Assembly: GCF_003265705.1 (NCBI RefSeq)
Contig: NW_020312867.1
Location: 5,765,221 to 5,829,220, forward strand
Direction: 5' to 3'
DNA length: 64,000 bases
Source: Callorhinus ursinus
Taxonomy: Eukaryota > Chordata > Mammalia > Carnivora > Otariidae
The notes below the pieces were generated by a model that made no database searches, was not told the DNA's origin, and saw only the letters and a list, made by a program, of their open reading frames with translations. The position numbers and the translations under genes are program-made. Shown here piece by piece: positions 36,501 to 57,637 of the stretch (its first letter is position 1; every line of letters begins with the position of its first letter).

Positions 36501-38103
36501 TGACTTTGTGGCGGGATGAGTGGGTAGGCAGATGCATGGGAGAGTCACTGGTTAGGTGGAAGAGAGGATGGACACACGGAGCGATGAACGAGTGGATGAG
36601 CGGATGAGGTATGGGCAAGTGGAGTGAGTCCCTCCCAAACATTTATGGGTAGGGACCACTTATCCTGCTATAACCTTCAGTGGCAGGTCAGTCAACAATG
36701 GTTACCATGGAGATCGAGGAGCAGGAAGTAGGAGAGAATGGAGAGAGGATGGAAGCGAGCCTCTTCCGTGAGCCGACCTCACAACCACTGTGCCAGGTGA
36801 TTGCATTGCTTCCAGTCCTCCCAACAGTTTTTCTCTGTGAGCACCATGACCTCCATTTTACAGATGGAGAAACCAAGCCCGGAGAGATTGAGTGCCCTGT
36901 GCCTGTCACCCAGCAGGCACGCGGTGCATTTGGAAATCAAAGTCAAGGCTATCTGTCTGTCTTCAAGTCAGGGGCAAGCACCTGGGTGGGTAGGAGCCTT
37001 GGAAATGGCTTTGATCCAGCCCTGTCAAGGACCCAGGCTTTGCCAGCTCCCTGGCATCAAGCTTCCCATTATTGCTACTTGCTTAGAGAGCTCTCAGGTG
37101 TCTCATGGGACATCCCACATCAGACCCTTCACTGGCCATTACATTGAGGATGTCATTCAGGAGAGTAGCTTGCACTTTCTCGCTTACATCAGAGGCCACC
37201 TGTGCTCTCCACAGGTGAGGAGAACAGAATTACCATGGTGCGGTGGAAAAGCCTTGGCTTTGGACTTAAGTAAATTAGAGTTCGGTCCCTGGCTCTGCAT
37301 CACTCTAGTTGTGTGAGCACAGACACCTTTCTGTGCTTCAGTTTTGCCATCTGTAAATTGGAGATTATTAATTACACCTTAAAGCGTTGTCAGGATTATA
37401 GATGATGCCGGGGCCTCAAGATATGCTTCAGGACTGGGGGCAATCACTGGTTCACGAGGACTGGTGTTCCTTGCCAGGCTGTGGGAAGGGTCTCACACTG
37501 AGTCCTGGCCTCACGTTCAGACCACCCCTCTCCCTCCTCTAGGGCCACTGTGTGGGGCCCCCAGATCTCCATCAGAGGTTCTCCAGTGGGGGTGGGTACC
37601 AAGGCCTCTGACTACTCACTCAATGATATTGTTCGGGAGAGGGACCACTGAAGTCAATTTGCCAAGCAGGCCCCCAAGCAGGCCACCAGACGTGCCTCCT
37701 CCAGTGTTCAGGATGTCCAAGAGTGGAAGGTTTTCGAGAATGCCCAACAGACCCTCAGAGAGCAGGCCATTGCTGAGGGCTAAAAATGGGTATAAGGGTG
37801 GATCCTTGGGGGTCAGATCTGATAATTCCAGATCCTCAGCCCCTCTCCCAGTCATCCCTGTCTCCCTCCCCACACTGAACGGTTGGGTGGACACACAGAG
37901 ACACACACACACACATACCTGAAAGAGGTTGTTACACACTCTCACTTACCATCCGTTAAGCTTCCAGCAAGATCCGTGGGGCTTAGGTCCTGGACTGGAG
38001 TCCCCTGCAAAAGCGGGGTCTGGTCCAGGGGCAAGGCGTCCAGCAGGGCTGTGGTCCGGGCCAGCAGCCCACAGAAGACAATGAGGCCCCCGATTTGAAA
38101 CAT
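33541..38103 (-). CDS. BPIFA1: BPIFA1 (SPLUNC1/PLUNC), complete CDS
   Basis: Secreted short PLUNC protein of airway surface liquid; family knowledge gives surfactant, antimicrobial and ENaC-regulating roles. Exons of the CDS: 37950-38103, 37620-37779, 36076-36183, 35785-35934, 34856-34940, 33956-34019, 33541-33581. The joined frame is 253 codons plus TAA (human 256 aa). Residues 1-19 are a signal peptide ([19 protein letters not shown]). Residues 22-39, which correspond to the human ENaC-inhibitory S18 segment, read [18 protein letters not shown] and keep only the LPLDQT core. Residues 78-92 are the Gly/Leu-rich [15 protein letters not shown]. Cys177 (GDCTHSPG) and Cys221 (VCPLVND) form the family disulfide. 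N155-I-T is an N-glycosylation sequon where human has Asp. A TATA box, 5'UTR exon, 3'UTR exon and AATAAA are all identifiable. Confidence 0.97.
33956..34019 (-). CDS. BPIFA1: BPIFA1 exon 7 (second disulfide Cys)
   Basis: 64 nt, phases 0 to 1. Encodes [20 protein letters not shown] and A. Cys221 pairs with Cys177. Acceptor GCTCAG, donor GTAAGT. Confidence 0.95.
34278..34477 (-). mobile_element. Young Can-SINE in BPIFA1 intron
   Basis: Perfect 21 bp flanks TGGGATGTGACACCTGTTTC plus T at 34257-34277 and 34478-34498. Consensus-like body. Lies between BPIFA1 exons 6 and 7. Confidence 0.96.
34856..34940 (-). CDS. BPIFA1: BPIFA1 exon 6
   Basis: 85 nt, phases 2 to 0. Encodes [20 protein letters not shown] then LPELIQGK. 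Acceptor CTTTCAG, donor GTAAGT. Confidence 0.95.
35082..35094 (+). promoter_or_regulatory. CTCF-like motif in BPIFA1 intron
   Basis: ACACCAGGGGGCC; 11 of 12 match to CCASYAGRKGGC. Candidate only. Confidence 0.35.
35785..35934 (-). CDS. BPIFA1: BPIFA1 exon 5 (first disulfide Cys, extra sequon)
   Basis: 150 nt, phases 2 to 2. Encodes [20 protein letters not shown] then [20 protein letters not shown] and GSLQISLLN. Contains Cys177 and the sequon N155-I-T. Acceptor CTGCAG, donor GTGAGG. Confidence 0.95.
36076..36183 (-). CDS. BPIFA1: BPIFA1 exon 4
   Basis: 108 nt, phases 2 to 2. Encodes [20 protein letters not shown] then [15 protein letters not shown]. The junction codon gives Met141 where human has Thr. 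Acceptor GGGCAG, donor GTGAGT. Confidence 0.95.
37620..37779 (-). CDS. BPIFA1: BPIFA1 exon 3
   Basis: 160 nt, phases 1 to 2. Encodes [20 protein letters not shown] then [20 protein letters not shown] and [13 protein letters not shown]. Acceptor TTTTTAG, donor GTGAGT. Strong match to the human Gly/Leu-rich region. Confidence 0.95.
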
Positions 38104-38118
38104 CTTCTCTCTTGGTAT
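37950..38118 (-). CDS. BPIFA1: BPIFA1 exon 2: 15 nt 5'UTR plus start codon and signal peptide
   Basis: Acceptor TCCACAG, leader ATACCAAGAGAGAAG, then ATG at 38103. 154 coding nt, phase 1 exit at donor GTAAGT. Encodes residues 1-51, including the signal peptide and the S18-equivalent segment. Confidence 0.95.
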
Positions 38119-38204
38119 CTGTGGACAGAGTCGTGGGTAGCATGGCTATCAGAGAGGAATTCATCTACCATCTGTCTGCCCCCGACCTCCAGAACTCCGG
38201 GAAG

Positions 38205-38440
38205 GGAATAACAATAGCTAAAGCTACTCAGCATTTCCCCTGGGCCAGGCATCAGGCTGAGCACTCCAGGCCCAGTAACTGATTTCATCATAACCGCCCC
38301 CTACGATGTGGGCACTCATCACCCGCATTGCACAGGTGAGGCAAGGGCAGTCTAGTGAGTTTAGGTGAATTTCCCCAAGATGGTAAGCACACAGTAGGGA
38401 TAGGATTTGAAGCCAGATCTGTCTGACCCAGAGGCATCTG
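38205..38440 (-). mobile_element. MIR SINE in BPIFA1 intron 1
   Basis: Reverse MIR features: TGATTTCATCATAACCGCCC and GGATTTGAAGCCAGATCTGT around a degraded core. Confidence 0.55.
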
Positions 38441-39622
38441 TTTAATTAAGTCACCATCACATTTACTCTCCATTCATCTGGGCTTGCTTGCAACGACCTG
38501 AATCATTGCCCCAAGTTTTCACTCTTCAGACAAAGCAAATGAAAAGGCTGAGGGACTGAACTGTTTTGCCACTATCCCCATTAAGTCTTTTGGCCTGGGT
38601 CTAGCCTGTGATGGTTTGTGGAAGCCCTTTTAAATCACAGATTTGATTAGAGGTCAGATGGCCATAGCCACCATCTCATCCAGACCAATGCTGGAGAAAT
38701 CCTGGGGCCATTCAAAGTCCTTATTGCATAAGAAGAATCGGGGCCAGAGAGGGGTAGTGACTTTCCCAAGGTCACAGAGCAACTTGATGGCAGAGTTGTG
38801 GTTGGAGATAGGTCTCTGACCCCTCCAGGCATACACACTGTCTTTTCTATACCTTTCTCTTCTTCCTTAAGCTAACCTGAACAAAATTTGGGGGCCAACC
38901 TCTGACATCCGGCTACCTTTTGCACTGTTCCCTCCCAGGTATCACCAACCCTCTCCTAGGTCTATTTGGTAGCGAGCAAAGGTGCTGAAAGCTGCTTTGG
39001 GCAGAATTCCATCAGCTGGCTGATTCAGCCAAAGCCCCACTGTCACTGCTATGGCTGGCTGGAATTGAAAGGGCTTTTTGGTACAAAGAGCCCGTTGTGG
39101 TCTCTCTGGGGAGGTACACTTAGATTGCGTTCTCTGAATCTCTTTTGGACAACAGACCTTGTATGAGTGCAATGGAAGCTGAGGACCCTTGTCCCAGAAA
39201 AATGCATCAAAAATGTACAAAACGGGGTGGGTTTTAGGAGGTTTGTGGATAATGGTCTCAATCCACAATGGTAACCTCAAGTTAAAACTCCCACCGTAGA
39301 GATTTGGATTTAGGGTAAGAAGAGCATGCTCATGAGGGAACCCTAACATGGGATTTCTGCAGCGTGCACCTGCAGCCTCATGCTCCCCATCCTCATCAAA
39401 TCCCCTTTTCTGCGTTTCCACATTCAAACCTGACATCCATGGCACCCGGTCTCTCAGGGAAGCAGAGTGAATGGCCGTTCCCCCTCCCCCCGAAAATCCC
39501 TCTGAAAAAGACCCCTGATGAGCGATCCTAAATGCAGCCAGCCAGTGCCCACCCCACAGCAAGGAGCTCGGCAGCCCTACCACCCAGGGCGGCAGAGCGG
39601 GTGTGGGACAGGCAGGTCTCAC

Positions 39623-39678
39623 CTGGGCTTCTCAGAGGTCCTGGTGGCTCTCCTGTTCGCCTCTTCCCTCTTCTGCTT
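39623..39678 (-). other. BPIFA1: BPIFA1 exon 1, non-coding 5'UTR
   Basis: Downstream of the TATA box, ending GACCTCTGAGAAGCCCAG followed by donor GTGAGAC. This end closely matches the human PLUNC 5'UTR end (GACCTCTAAGAAGTCCAG). The 5' end is set only by assuming a start about 30 nt after TATAAAAG, so it may be off by some bases. Confidence 0.85.
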
Positions 39679-39700
39679 GCTTCTGCGGAGGGGCTAGCAT

Positions 39701-39708
39701 CTTTTATA
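39701..39708 (-). promoter_or_regulatory. BPIFA1: BPIFA1 TATA box
   Basis: TATAAAAG on the minus strand, about 30 nt before the inferred start of the 5'UTR exon. Its place directly ahead of a conserved 5'UTR makes it a convincing core promoter. Confidence 0.85.
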
Positions 39709-39799
39709 GTGTGCAGATCAGGAAATGTGTGATCGGGTGATGGGTTTCTAGATAATTCAGAATTCTGTGGTCTGGTAGTGTCTTTCAAGGCTCTCCAAA

Positions 39800-39815
39800 G
39801 TAAATAATTGCCAAT
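39800..39815. promoter_or_regulatory. Forkhead-like (GTAAATA) and CCAAT motifs upstream of BPIFA1
   Basis: GTAAATAA at 39800-39807 fits the forkhead RYAAAYA pattern. CCAAT follows at 39811-39815. Both lie about 95-110 bp upstream of the TATA box. Control by airway forkhead factors is an inference. Confidence 0.4.
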
Positions 39816-42224
39816 CACATTAGTAGGTAGGACAGTTAAGCCACTTGATGGACAAGTTAAACAGAGAAAAACTTGAGATGGGGATGTTACTCAAGACTTC
39901 ATGGTTTTCCTGAGCAGGCCCAAGGCCGGGGGCCCATGCTCCGAGGCGGCCGGGCAGATCACGTTCGGAATGTGGGTCGAGGTGGCCTGTGGGAGCCCGG
40001 AAATGGGCTTCAGTCTCGTATTGAGGCTCTTTACCATTCCTGGTCCAATTCTTTTTCTCCATTTGGAGGATTCTTGCTCCCAAAGTGTCAGAAGATTCAA
40101 ACTGCCTCTGACTTTCCTACATCGGGTGTCTCTTGCAGGACAGTTGTGTGCAGGGGGCTGTCCATCCTCATCAGAACCCTGGGAGGAAGGGCATGCTGCT
40201 CTCCCCCTTTGCAGAGCAGGACACGGAGCACAGCGGGGCAAGTGCCCAAAGACACAGGATGGGGTAGAGTCAGAACTTCTTGCATCGGACGATCATAGTG
40301 AAACATTGTCGACGGCCAACACTTGCCGAGCCCTTGCCGAATGCCAGCCTGGCTTTGTTTGCCACAGACGGCATCCCCACGAATCCTCCCAGGGGTGTGG
40401 GCTGGGAACGAGTACCCCTCTTTTACAAGGGGAAAACCGAGGCTTGTGGTGCAAGTAGACATGTCCAGGTGCGCACAGCGGGCCTGGGGCCAAAGCCTTC
40501 ACACTGCCTGCAGTCTGTTCTCCGAATCACTGTGCCAGGACATGAAGACACCTTCTGTACACTCATTGCCCATTTTGCTTTCTTGCATGTCGTGATCCCA
40601 TGAAATTTCACATTTATACCCTGGAAAAGTCTTTCCAGGTTGCCAGGCCTGAAGGATGCTGTGGCATCCTGGTCTCTATTTTACCCTTTCTTCTTCCTTT
40701 CCCCACATGAAGTAATTAATAAGCCATTTGTCCCCACTGCTCAGGCCTTTGAACCCATTTCGCAGATGAAACCATTGAGACATGGAGAGGTCAAGGTCTG
40801 AGACTGGCGAGAGCAGCTAAACCTAACACCTTATGAGTAAAAGCAGAAAGAGGAAGAGGAGATGCATATTTATTGAGCACCTACTATATGCCAGGTGCTC
40901 TCCCTATCTGACTCTCATCTTTGTTGGGAGTGGTTGGTGTCGTTGCCCTTCAAATATCAGATGTGCAGACTGAGGTTCAGAGAGGGGGACATCTTCCCAG
41001 GGATACACAGGAAGTGAATGGTGGAGTCAAAACTCACCTCTGTGTCTCACGCCCGTGTAATCGATGAGCATGCTGCCCTCCCTCGTGCCAGGCCTTCACT
41101 GGAACTGCTCTCCTTCCTGTTGGAGTCTGGCTGGTGCCTCCAAGGGGCTCGTGCCATGGCTTTGAACTCACTTACCTGTTGAAAGACTCTCTAGACTCCC
41201 ACAGCTTGTGTGTTGTCAGCCATCCTCAAAGGGGCCTCATTTTTTTGTTATCTTGGTACAACTCTTATGGGTTCGTTTGGATTGCTACTATCTTTGTGGG
41301 GAAGCTGAGGCCGATAAGTGGAGGGACTGACTGAAGTTTGTGCAGCTAATTTCTGGACAGCTAACAGCCTCTGGTTTGAAGCCAGGAGGCTGCACGTGTA
41401 TTATGGCAGAGAGGGGATGGGTCTGGGTGCAGATTGCCCTGATTCAAATCCCGTGACTCCGGGCAAGTGACTCTAATCCCTTGAACTTTAGTTTCCTCAT
41501 CTGTACAATAGGAGGAAAATATCTACCTCGCTGGGCTGTGGGGGGATGAGGTCTGGGGAGCAGGCATGAATCTCAGTTCATAATCTTAAGTGTCTATGTT
41601 TTTCTTTCTCATGTATCTGTAGCTTAGTTACCATTTCAAATGCCCAGTTTGCTGGGTAGCAGAAACTTCCCCATTTTCCTCTGGGGTTTTAGTTCTGTCC
41701 CAGGGGCTTCAAATGTATCAAGGCATCTGAAGGAGGCTGCCCTGTCCCTATTTTGACTGGAAATGGAGAGACATCCACTTGCTGTCTGGCCCCCCCTTAC
41801 TGCTGGGATACTGTGCCTCTCTCCTGTCTAAGGCTCCCTTAGATTTAGCATTTACTTCCTACTCCTTGTTGGACTCAGAATTGTTCTGCTGTTTCTCAAT
41901 TCCTTGGGCCTCAGGCTGGACTGTAGTGACCCCAGCCCATCTCCCTGGACCCCCTAGACCCTCCAGTTAGCATTCTCTCCCTGGGGTCTTGCCACCTCTC
42001 GTGGCTCTGGAAGGGGACATGGGCACAGGTGCCCTCCGTTCTTGAATCCAGCACACCGACTTGGGGTTTCTGATGTCCCTCCTCTCCTGCCAAGTTTTGC
42101 CTGGGGAGTAGCAAGGGCACCAGGCACTTTTCAGAACCTACTGGAACTATGTTCTCTTCAGTGTCTCTTGGACTTGCACACTCCTCCAACCTAATATGGA
42201 GAATGTTCTAGTTTTGGGGGCAGG

Positions 42225-42244
42225 ATATATATATATATATATAT
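42225..42244. repeat. (AT)n microsatellite
   Basis: About ten AT units. Confidence 0.9.
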
Positions 42245-42309
42245 GCTATTTTATGCTCTGAGTTTTGAAATAAAGAAACACAGGTTTAAAATTCTTTAAA
42301 AAAAAAACA

Positions 42310-42508
42310 GGGGCGCCTGGGTGGCTTAGTCGGTTAAGCGTCTGCCTTCGGGCTCAGGCCATGATCCCAGGGTCCTGGGATCGAGCCCCACATCGGGCTC
42401 CTTGCTCTGCGGGAAGCCTGCTTCTCCCTCTCCCACTCCCCCCACTTGTGTTCCCTCTCTTGCTATATCTCTCTGTCAGATAAATAAATAAAATCTTTAA
42501 AAAAAAAA
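42310..42508 (+). mobile_element. Can-SINE
   Basis: Head GGGGCGCCTGGGTGGCTTAG, tail (AAATA)n then A-rich. Consensus-like. Confidence 0.94.
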
Positions 42509-43114
42509 CCTAAGGAAAATTGGCTCTTTCCCCTTTTGGTGTGTAGTTCTGTGACTCTTAACACATGTATAGTTTCACGTAGCTGCCATAAGAATCGGAT
42601 ATAGAGCAGCTCCGTAACTCCGCAGACGCCCTCGCGCTGCCCTTTGGTTGTCACACTCTCCCTGCACCCACTGGCAACCACTGATTTGCTCTCTGTCACT
42701 ACCTTTCCCTCGAAGACCCAGGCTTTGGAAACTCTTTGCTTCTGCCGCAGTGGTCCTTCCTTGCAACCACAGGAGCTGCATGTCCCACTGCCCTGAGGAG
42801 GGCAAGGGGCCCGTGGGGCATCCAGAGACACGAAAGGTCACGCTGCTAATGTTTCAAGACCACCGTTTCCACCTTGATGAGGGCAGTGCCTTCCCAAAGT
42901 GTTTCTCAGAAACTGTAGGTGGTGCCCTTTGCGTCCTATATCTTGGTGGTGTGTTGGTTCTGGGTTCTGTTGCCCGAGAGCAAGATCAGGTCGGGGGGCT
43001 GCGTTGGGGGGGTAATCTTCAGGTGGCCTTGGAAACCCCAGTGGTTTTGTTGCAGGGCAGAGGCAAAAAGGGTTCACGGGGAGCTGGGTGCCCCAACTTT
43101 GATGAGAAAATAAT

Positions 43115-43460
43115 TCTTTTTTTCTTGATTTTTTTTTTATTAGTTTCAGAGGTAGAATTTAATGATTTCATCAGTTGCATGCAACACCCAGTGCTCATTC
43201 CATCACGTCCCCCCGCCAGTGCCCATCACCCAGCCGCCCCATCCCTCCACCCCACTCCCCTCCAGCAACCCTCAGTTTGTTTCCTAGAGTTCATATGGTT
43301 GGTCTCCCTGTTTTCATCTTATTTTAGTTTTCCTTCCCTTTCCCTGTGTTCATCTGTTTTGTTTCTTACATTCCACATATGGGTGAAATCATATGGTATT
43401 TGTCTTTCTCTGACTTATTTCGCTTAGCATAGTACCCTCTAGCTCCATCTATGTCATTGC
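43115..43460. mobile_element. Carnivore-type L1 3'UTR fragment
   Basis: TAGTTTCAGAGGTAGAATTT, CCAGTGCTCATTCCATCACG, CAGCAACCCTCAGTTTGTTT and TTTCGCTTAGCATAGTACCC are hallmark phrases of carnivoran L1 ends. The leading oligo-T suggests antisense orientation. Confidence 0.75.
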
Positions 43461-44460
43461 AAATGGCAAGAGAGAAAATATATTTTCTTAAGCAGAGTTT
43501 GCTTAAGTCCCATTTACCTCGGAGATGAATTTCCCACCTACATTTGCAGCTAATGATAGTAATAGTTTTTTTATGAGCCCCTAGAGCTCTATACCATCTC
43601 TATACCATGCAGAACAACCCTGTGGAGGCACTGAGGCTCAGGGAAGACAGTGACCTGCCCAGGGTCAGCCCAGCTAGGAAAAGGTGAAGTCAGACCGTCA
43701 TCCTGGGCTGTCCAGCTTCAGTGCTCTTAACTTTGCGAGTAAGTTTATGTCACAGAATCTTCAGAAAGTTCCTGCTCATGTTCTCTGGAGCCTTCCCATC
43801 CCTGTGACGTCAGATTGCCCTGAGTCCCAAGCCCAGCTCTGCTGAGGCCTCGGCAAGATGCTTTTCCTTCTTGCAGCCTCAATTCCCTCGCCTACAACGT
43901 GGGGCTGATGGCACCCACCCCCGGGGCTGTGGAGAGGGCTAAGCTGGAAACAAATGTAGCTTGCAGCCCAGTGCCTGGTGCAGAATCAGAACTCCCTAAA
44001 GGAAGGGCATAGAAGTTAAAAGGCATGGACAGGTGGGGCCTGGAGCAAGCTTTTGGGCACTTGGGGCTGAATTTCTGCTTAAATCCCCCCCAGACCCCAG
44101 CTCTGGTATTATAATAGAAGCCCATTGTGCAACAAGCTCTGCTGGGAGAAAACATGATGATTCCATGGCTCTATGAACCTCAAAACAAAAATAGAATTCT
44201 GAGAAACCCAAGGAGTCCCCTTGAGGAAGGAGGCCCCTGAGTCACCCTCTGAAGGGTCAGGAGGAAGGCAGACAAAAGCTGCCTTCAGCAAGGGGCCAGG
44301 CAACCTCACTGGAAGATGGAGCCCAGCCCTCCTATGTTTGCTCTTAGAATCGTGAGCTAGAACCGCCCCCACCCCCACTCAAGGCTGTCAAGGGGAATCC
44401 TCTGTGTGAGAACATGGGCGTTTAGGGTTGCAAATCCCCAACGAAGCATTTCGGATTAGG

Positions 44461-44522
44461 CGGTCTGAATTGAAAGAAGGAGACAGGAAAGGCGGTCTGA
44501 ATTGAAAGAAGGAGACAGGAGG
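44461..44522 (+). repeat. 32 bp tandem duplication
   Basis: CGGTCTGAATTGAAAGAAGG plus AGACAGGAAAGG occurs twice head to tail (44461-44492, 44493-44522) with almost no divergence. Confidence 0.95.
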
Positions 44523-45119
44523 CTCTCTCGCCCTATTCTCATCTCTGAGCTGTTGACACTTCCTTGTTTGCACTTGTCAATCCAGCCGATGGCCTCTGTC
44601 ATCGGTTTCCCCTCAGTGTGTATGCGCGTGTGTTGGGGGGGCGGGGGGGTTAGGAGGAAGGGAGGGAGGACCAGAGGGCGGATCCACAGGGGCCAAGCCT
44701 GGGCTCTGGAGTTTGGCTGCCTGAGCGCAGTTGGCTTGATCATTTCCTTGCTGTGTGATGTTGGGCTAGGGGCTTTCTCTCTCTGAGCCTCGGGGTCCTC
44801 CTCCATGGATTTGCTATGAGGATTTGATGAGACGCTGAACAGAAGCTCTGAGCACCAAGCTTGGTACATGCCCGTGCTTATTATGTGTGTGCTACTACGA
44901 CTAATATGTATGTGTTATTTCCCCTTGATTTCTCAGCATGCTTTGCCTCCTTTTGGGAATAGGGTGGGAATCAATATTTAAGAACTGAATAGTCATTAAT
45001 CAGATAATTAACAATGATTTAAATGACTTTTCATAAGCATTTCCCATGGACCTGGTGCATGCTAAACATATTGCAAATGTTTTTTCATATACTCCTACAA
45101 ACATCCTGCATGGTCAATA

Positions 45120-45314
45120 CTTTTTTTTAAAAGATTTTATCTATTTATTTGTCAGAGAGAGAGAGCTAGAGCACAAGCAGGGGGAGTGGCAGGCAGAGGG
45201 AGAAGCAGGCTCCCCGCCGAGCAGAGAACCAGATGCGGGACTCGATCCCAGAACCCTGGGATCATGACCTGAGCCAAAGGCAGACGCTTAACGACTGAGC
45301 CACCCAGGCATCCT
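45120..45314 (-). mobile_element. Can-SINE
   Basis: Flanks TGGTCAATACTTTTT and TGGTAAATATTTTT; older copy. Confidence 0.9.
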
Positions 45315-45339
45315 GTGGTAAATATTTTTTATTTAAAAA

Positions 45340-46130
45340 ATGTGTATTAAAGTCTAACATATGTAAGAAAAATGCACATAGTGAACAGCTTAGTGAATTT
45401 TCACAAATTAAACACCCTCCCCACACCCAGCATCCAGATCAAGAAACAGACGTCTGCCTGGAGCCCCTCCTGGTCGCTAACGCTCTCCTCAGGGCTACGC
45501 ACGGGCTTCACGTCGGATAGCACGGGTTCCTTTGCTGTTTTGGAGCTTCATATAAATGGGAGATGCAGCGTGTGCTCTTCCGTGCCTGGCTTTGTTATGT
45601 GCCTGAGATGCACCCACGTGGTCATGTGCTGTCATAGGTCATTTTCATGACCGCACAGCATTCCCCTGGGTGACTGTCCCACGGTATTTACCCACTCTTT
45701 TTTTTTTAAGATTTTATTTATTTATTTGACAGAGAGAGACACAGTGAGAGAGGGAACACAAGCAGGGGGAGTGGGAGAGGGAGAAGCAGGCCTCCCGCGC
45801 AGCAGGGAGTCCTATGTGGGGCTCGAACCCAGGACCCTGGGACCATGACCTGAGCCGAAGGCAGATGCTCAACGACTGAGCCACCCAGGCGCCCCTTACC
45901 CACTCTTTTGATGGGCATTCAGGGTTTTTACTCGGACTATTAGGACCACTGCTGCTATGAGCAGTCTTGTCCCATGTCCCCCAGTGTCTACGGGCGCATG
46001 CTTCTGTGGGGCGCCTGCCGGGGAGTGGCACTGCTAGGGCACAGGCCAGGCCTATGTGGCGCTTTTGTAGATGCCGCCACCCGGACTTGTAAAGTGGTGG
46101 TGCACCTTACCTCCCACCAGCGGTGTTAAG
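45340..46130. mobile_element. L1ME-type fragment split by a SINE
   Basis: TTTTGGAGCTTCATATAAAT with TGGCTTTGTTATGTGCC before the SINE; ATTCAGGGTTTTTACTCGGA with TTACCTCCCACCAGCGGTG after. One element interrupted at 45702-45895. Confidence 0.7.
45702..45895 (-). mobile_element. Can-SINE inside an L1 fragment
   Basis: Perfect 14 bp target duplication TTACCCACTCTTTT at 45688-45701 and 45896-45909. Confidence 0.94.
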
Positions 46131-46742
46131 CCTCCTGTTGCTCCACATCCTGGAAGACCTCTATCCCCACTTTGCAGGTGATGGAGACCTGAAGGTAAAG
46201 TGCCTTGTCCCCAACACAGCCAGTGAGTCCTCAAACCAAATTCATCTACTACTTAACAACAGGCATTTGCTGAGCTCACACTCTGTGCCAGCCCCATGGG
46301 GGCCCGTGGGGGCCAGGGGGTCAGCAGCCACTCTGAGGCACATGGTTCATACCCGCATGTGACTTCTCATTGGGCTGAATCGAATTTGAACTCAGATCTC
46401 TTCAGTGCGAACATTTATGCTTTTTGACTCTGTCATCCTTTCCCTGCACTCCTTTGGAGCCTGGCAAAGCACTTGGCACATAGTAGGTACTCAACAAATA
46501 TGGGCCGAATGAATGAGGGAATGGGAAATCTCGACAGGGCCTTCCCCGCATTGATGAGCAAATCTCGAGATGGGCTTCTGGCTGCAAATTACAGGAAAAC
46601 ACAGTGTTTTTTCTGGTATTTCTAGGCTGATGAGCAAACCCAGGCATATTTAGTCTTAGCATGGACCTTCATCAAGTCTGACCTCTGGAACCCTAACCTC
46701 AGGGCCCAGGAAGAGGGTCCTCTGTACCCTTCAGAGTTAGAG

Positions 46743-46748
46743 TTTATT
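46743..46748 (-). promoter_or_regulatory. BPIFA3: BPIFA3 polyadenylation signal AATAAA
   Basis: AATAAA 131 nt downstream of the BPIFA3 stop codon; cleavage is expected near 46725. Confidence 0.8.
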
Positions 46749-46878
46749 ATGGGACAGGAAGGACTCCACAGGGCCTGTGGTAAGGGTTTTTGGGGGCAGT
46801 GGAAACCCCACTCTGAGGAAGACTTAAGGTCCCAAGGTGTGAAATCTCCTTCTGGATCAGTAGGTAGCCGGAGGATGC

Positions 46879-56765
<9,887 letters not shown>

Positions 56766-57150
56766 TCAAGAAGGGTCAGATGGTACCCAGGAGGGTGGTT
56801 ACAGGGTTGGCTGCCTGAATGAGTGGACTCATAGTTTTCTGTCGGAGGACGACACCAGGGTCAGCCCTGAGCATGCCGTGGGCGGGGGGGTGTCGTGATG
56901 GGCTCTGGCAGCTGCTGCTGGGCTTTGCTCACATGGTGAGGGCAGCAGGTGGAACCCTGGGGGGAGGGCCAGGGACCCAGAGGGAGGCCGTGTTGCTTGG
57001 AGACGCCCAGTAGAGCCCACTGTTGGGTCATCCAGCAGCAGTCCTCTCCTTGACCCCGCACAGGCTGGGTGGTGGGGATCCTTGGGGATCCTACAGTAAA
57101 TGAATGAGGATGGCTAATTTCAGGCTTTCCAATTGGACTAGGACTTTCTT

Positions 57151-57351
57151 TTTTTTTTTTTTTTAAGATTTTATTTATTTATTTGACAGAGAGAGACACA
57201 CAGAGAGAGGGAACACAAGCAGGGGGAGTGGAAGAGGGAGAAGCAGGCTTCCCGCGGAGCAGGGAGCCCGATGTGGGGCTCGATCCCAGGACCCTGGGAC
57301 CATGGCCTGAGCTGAAGGCAGACGCTTAACGACTGAGCCACCCAGGCACCC
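57151..57351 (-). mobile_element. Can-SINE upstream of BPIFA3
   Basis: Target duplication CTAGGACTTTCTT at 57138-57150 and 57352-57364; consensus-like. Confidence 0.95.
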
Positions 57352-57605
57352 CTAGGACTTTCTTAAGGGCAAGATCATTCGCAGTGCCTACTGTGATGCT
57401 TGCTTGCCAGAAATTAGTGTTAATGAAAGTTTGTTGAGTGACTAAATGACTGAATACATGAATGAGTGAGAATAGTTGATCTCTGAACCACCTACCAAAT
57501 TATATAAGTTTCTGTAGGGCAGGGTGTGAGTCAAATTAATCCTCAAGTGTCCAGTGCCTCCCATGTTTACTGCACTGTAGTTAGCAATAAATGTTTGTTA
57601 AATGA

Positions 57606-57637
57606 TATGAACGAACGAATGAATGAATGAATGAACA
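57606..57637 (+). repeat. (GAAT)n / (GAAC)n simple repeat
   Basis: GAACGAACGAATGAATGAAT and following units. Confidence 0.9.

Larger units (their letters stand above)
39720..46720. other. Intergenic region between BPIFA1 promoter and BPIFA3 3' end
   Basis: No gene recognised. Holds MIR relics (about 40850-41080, 41420-41540, 43590-43730, 44690-44920), L1 3' fragments, three Can-SINEs, an (AT)n at 42225-42244 and a 32 bp tandem duplication at 44461. Confidence 0.65.

Noticed and set aside
38942..39622. Minus-strand open frame of 226 codons in BPIFA1 intron 1
   Set aside because: Lies entirely between the non-coding exon 1 donor and exon 2, with no recognised domain; chance open frame.
42648..43427. 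Plus-strand open frame of 259 codons
   Set aside because: Its second half is a carnivore L1 3'UTR fragment and the first half is L1M-like; no family resemblance, no splice context.
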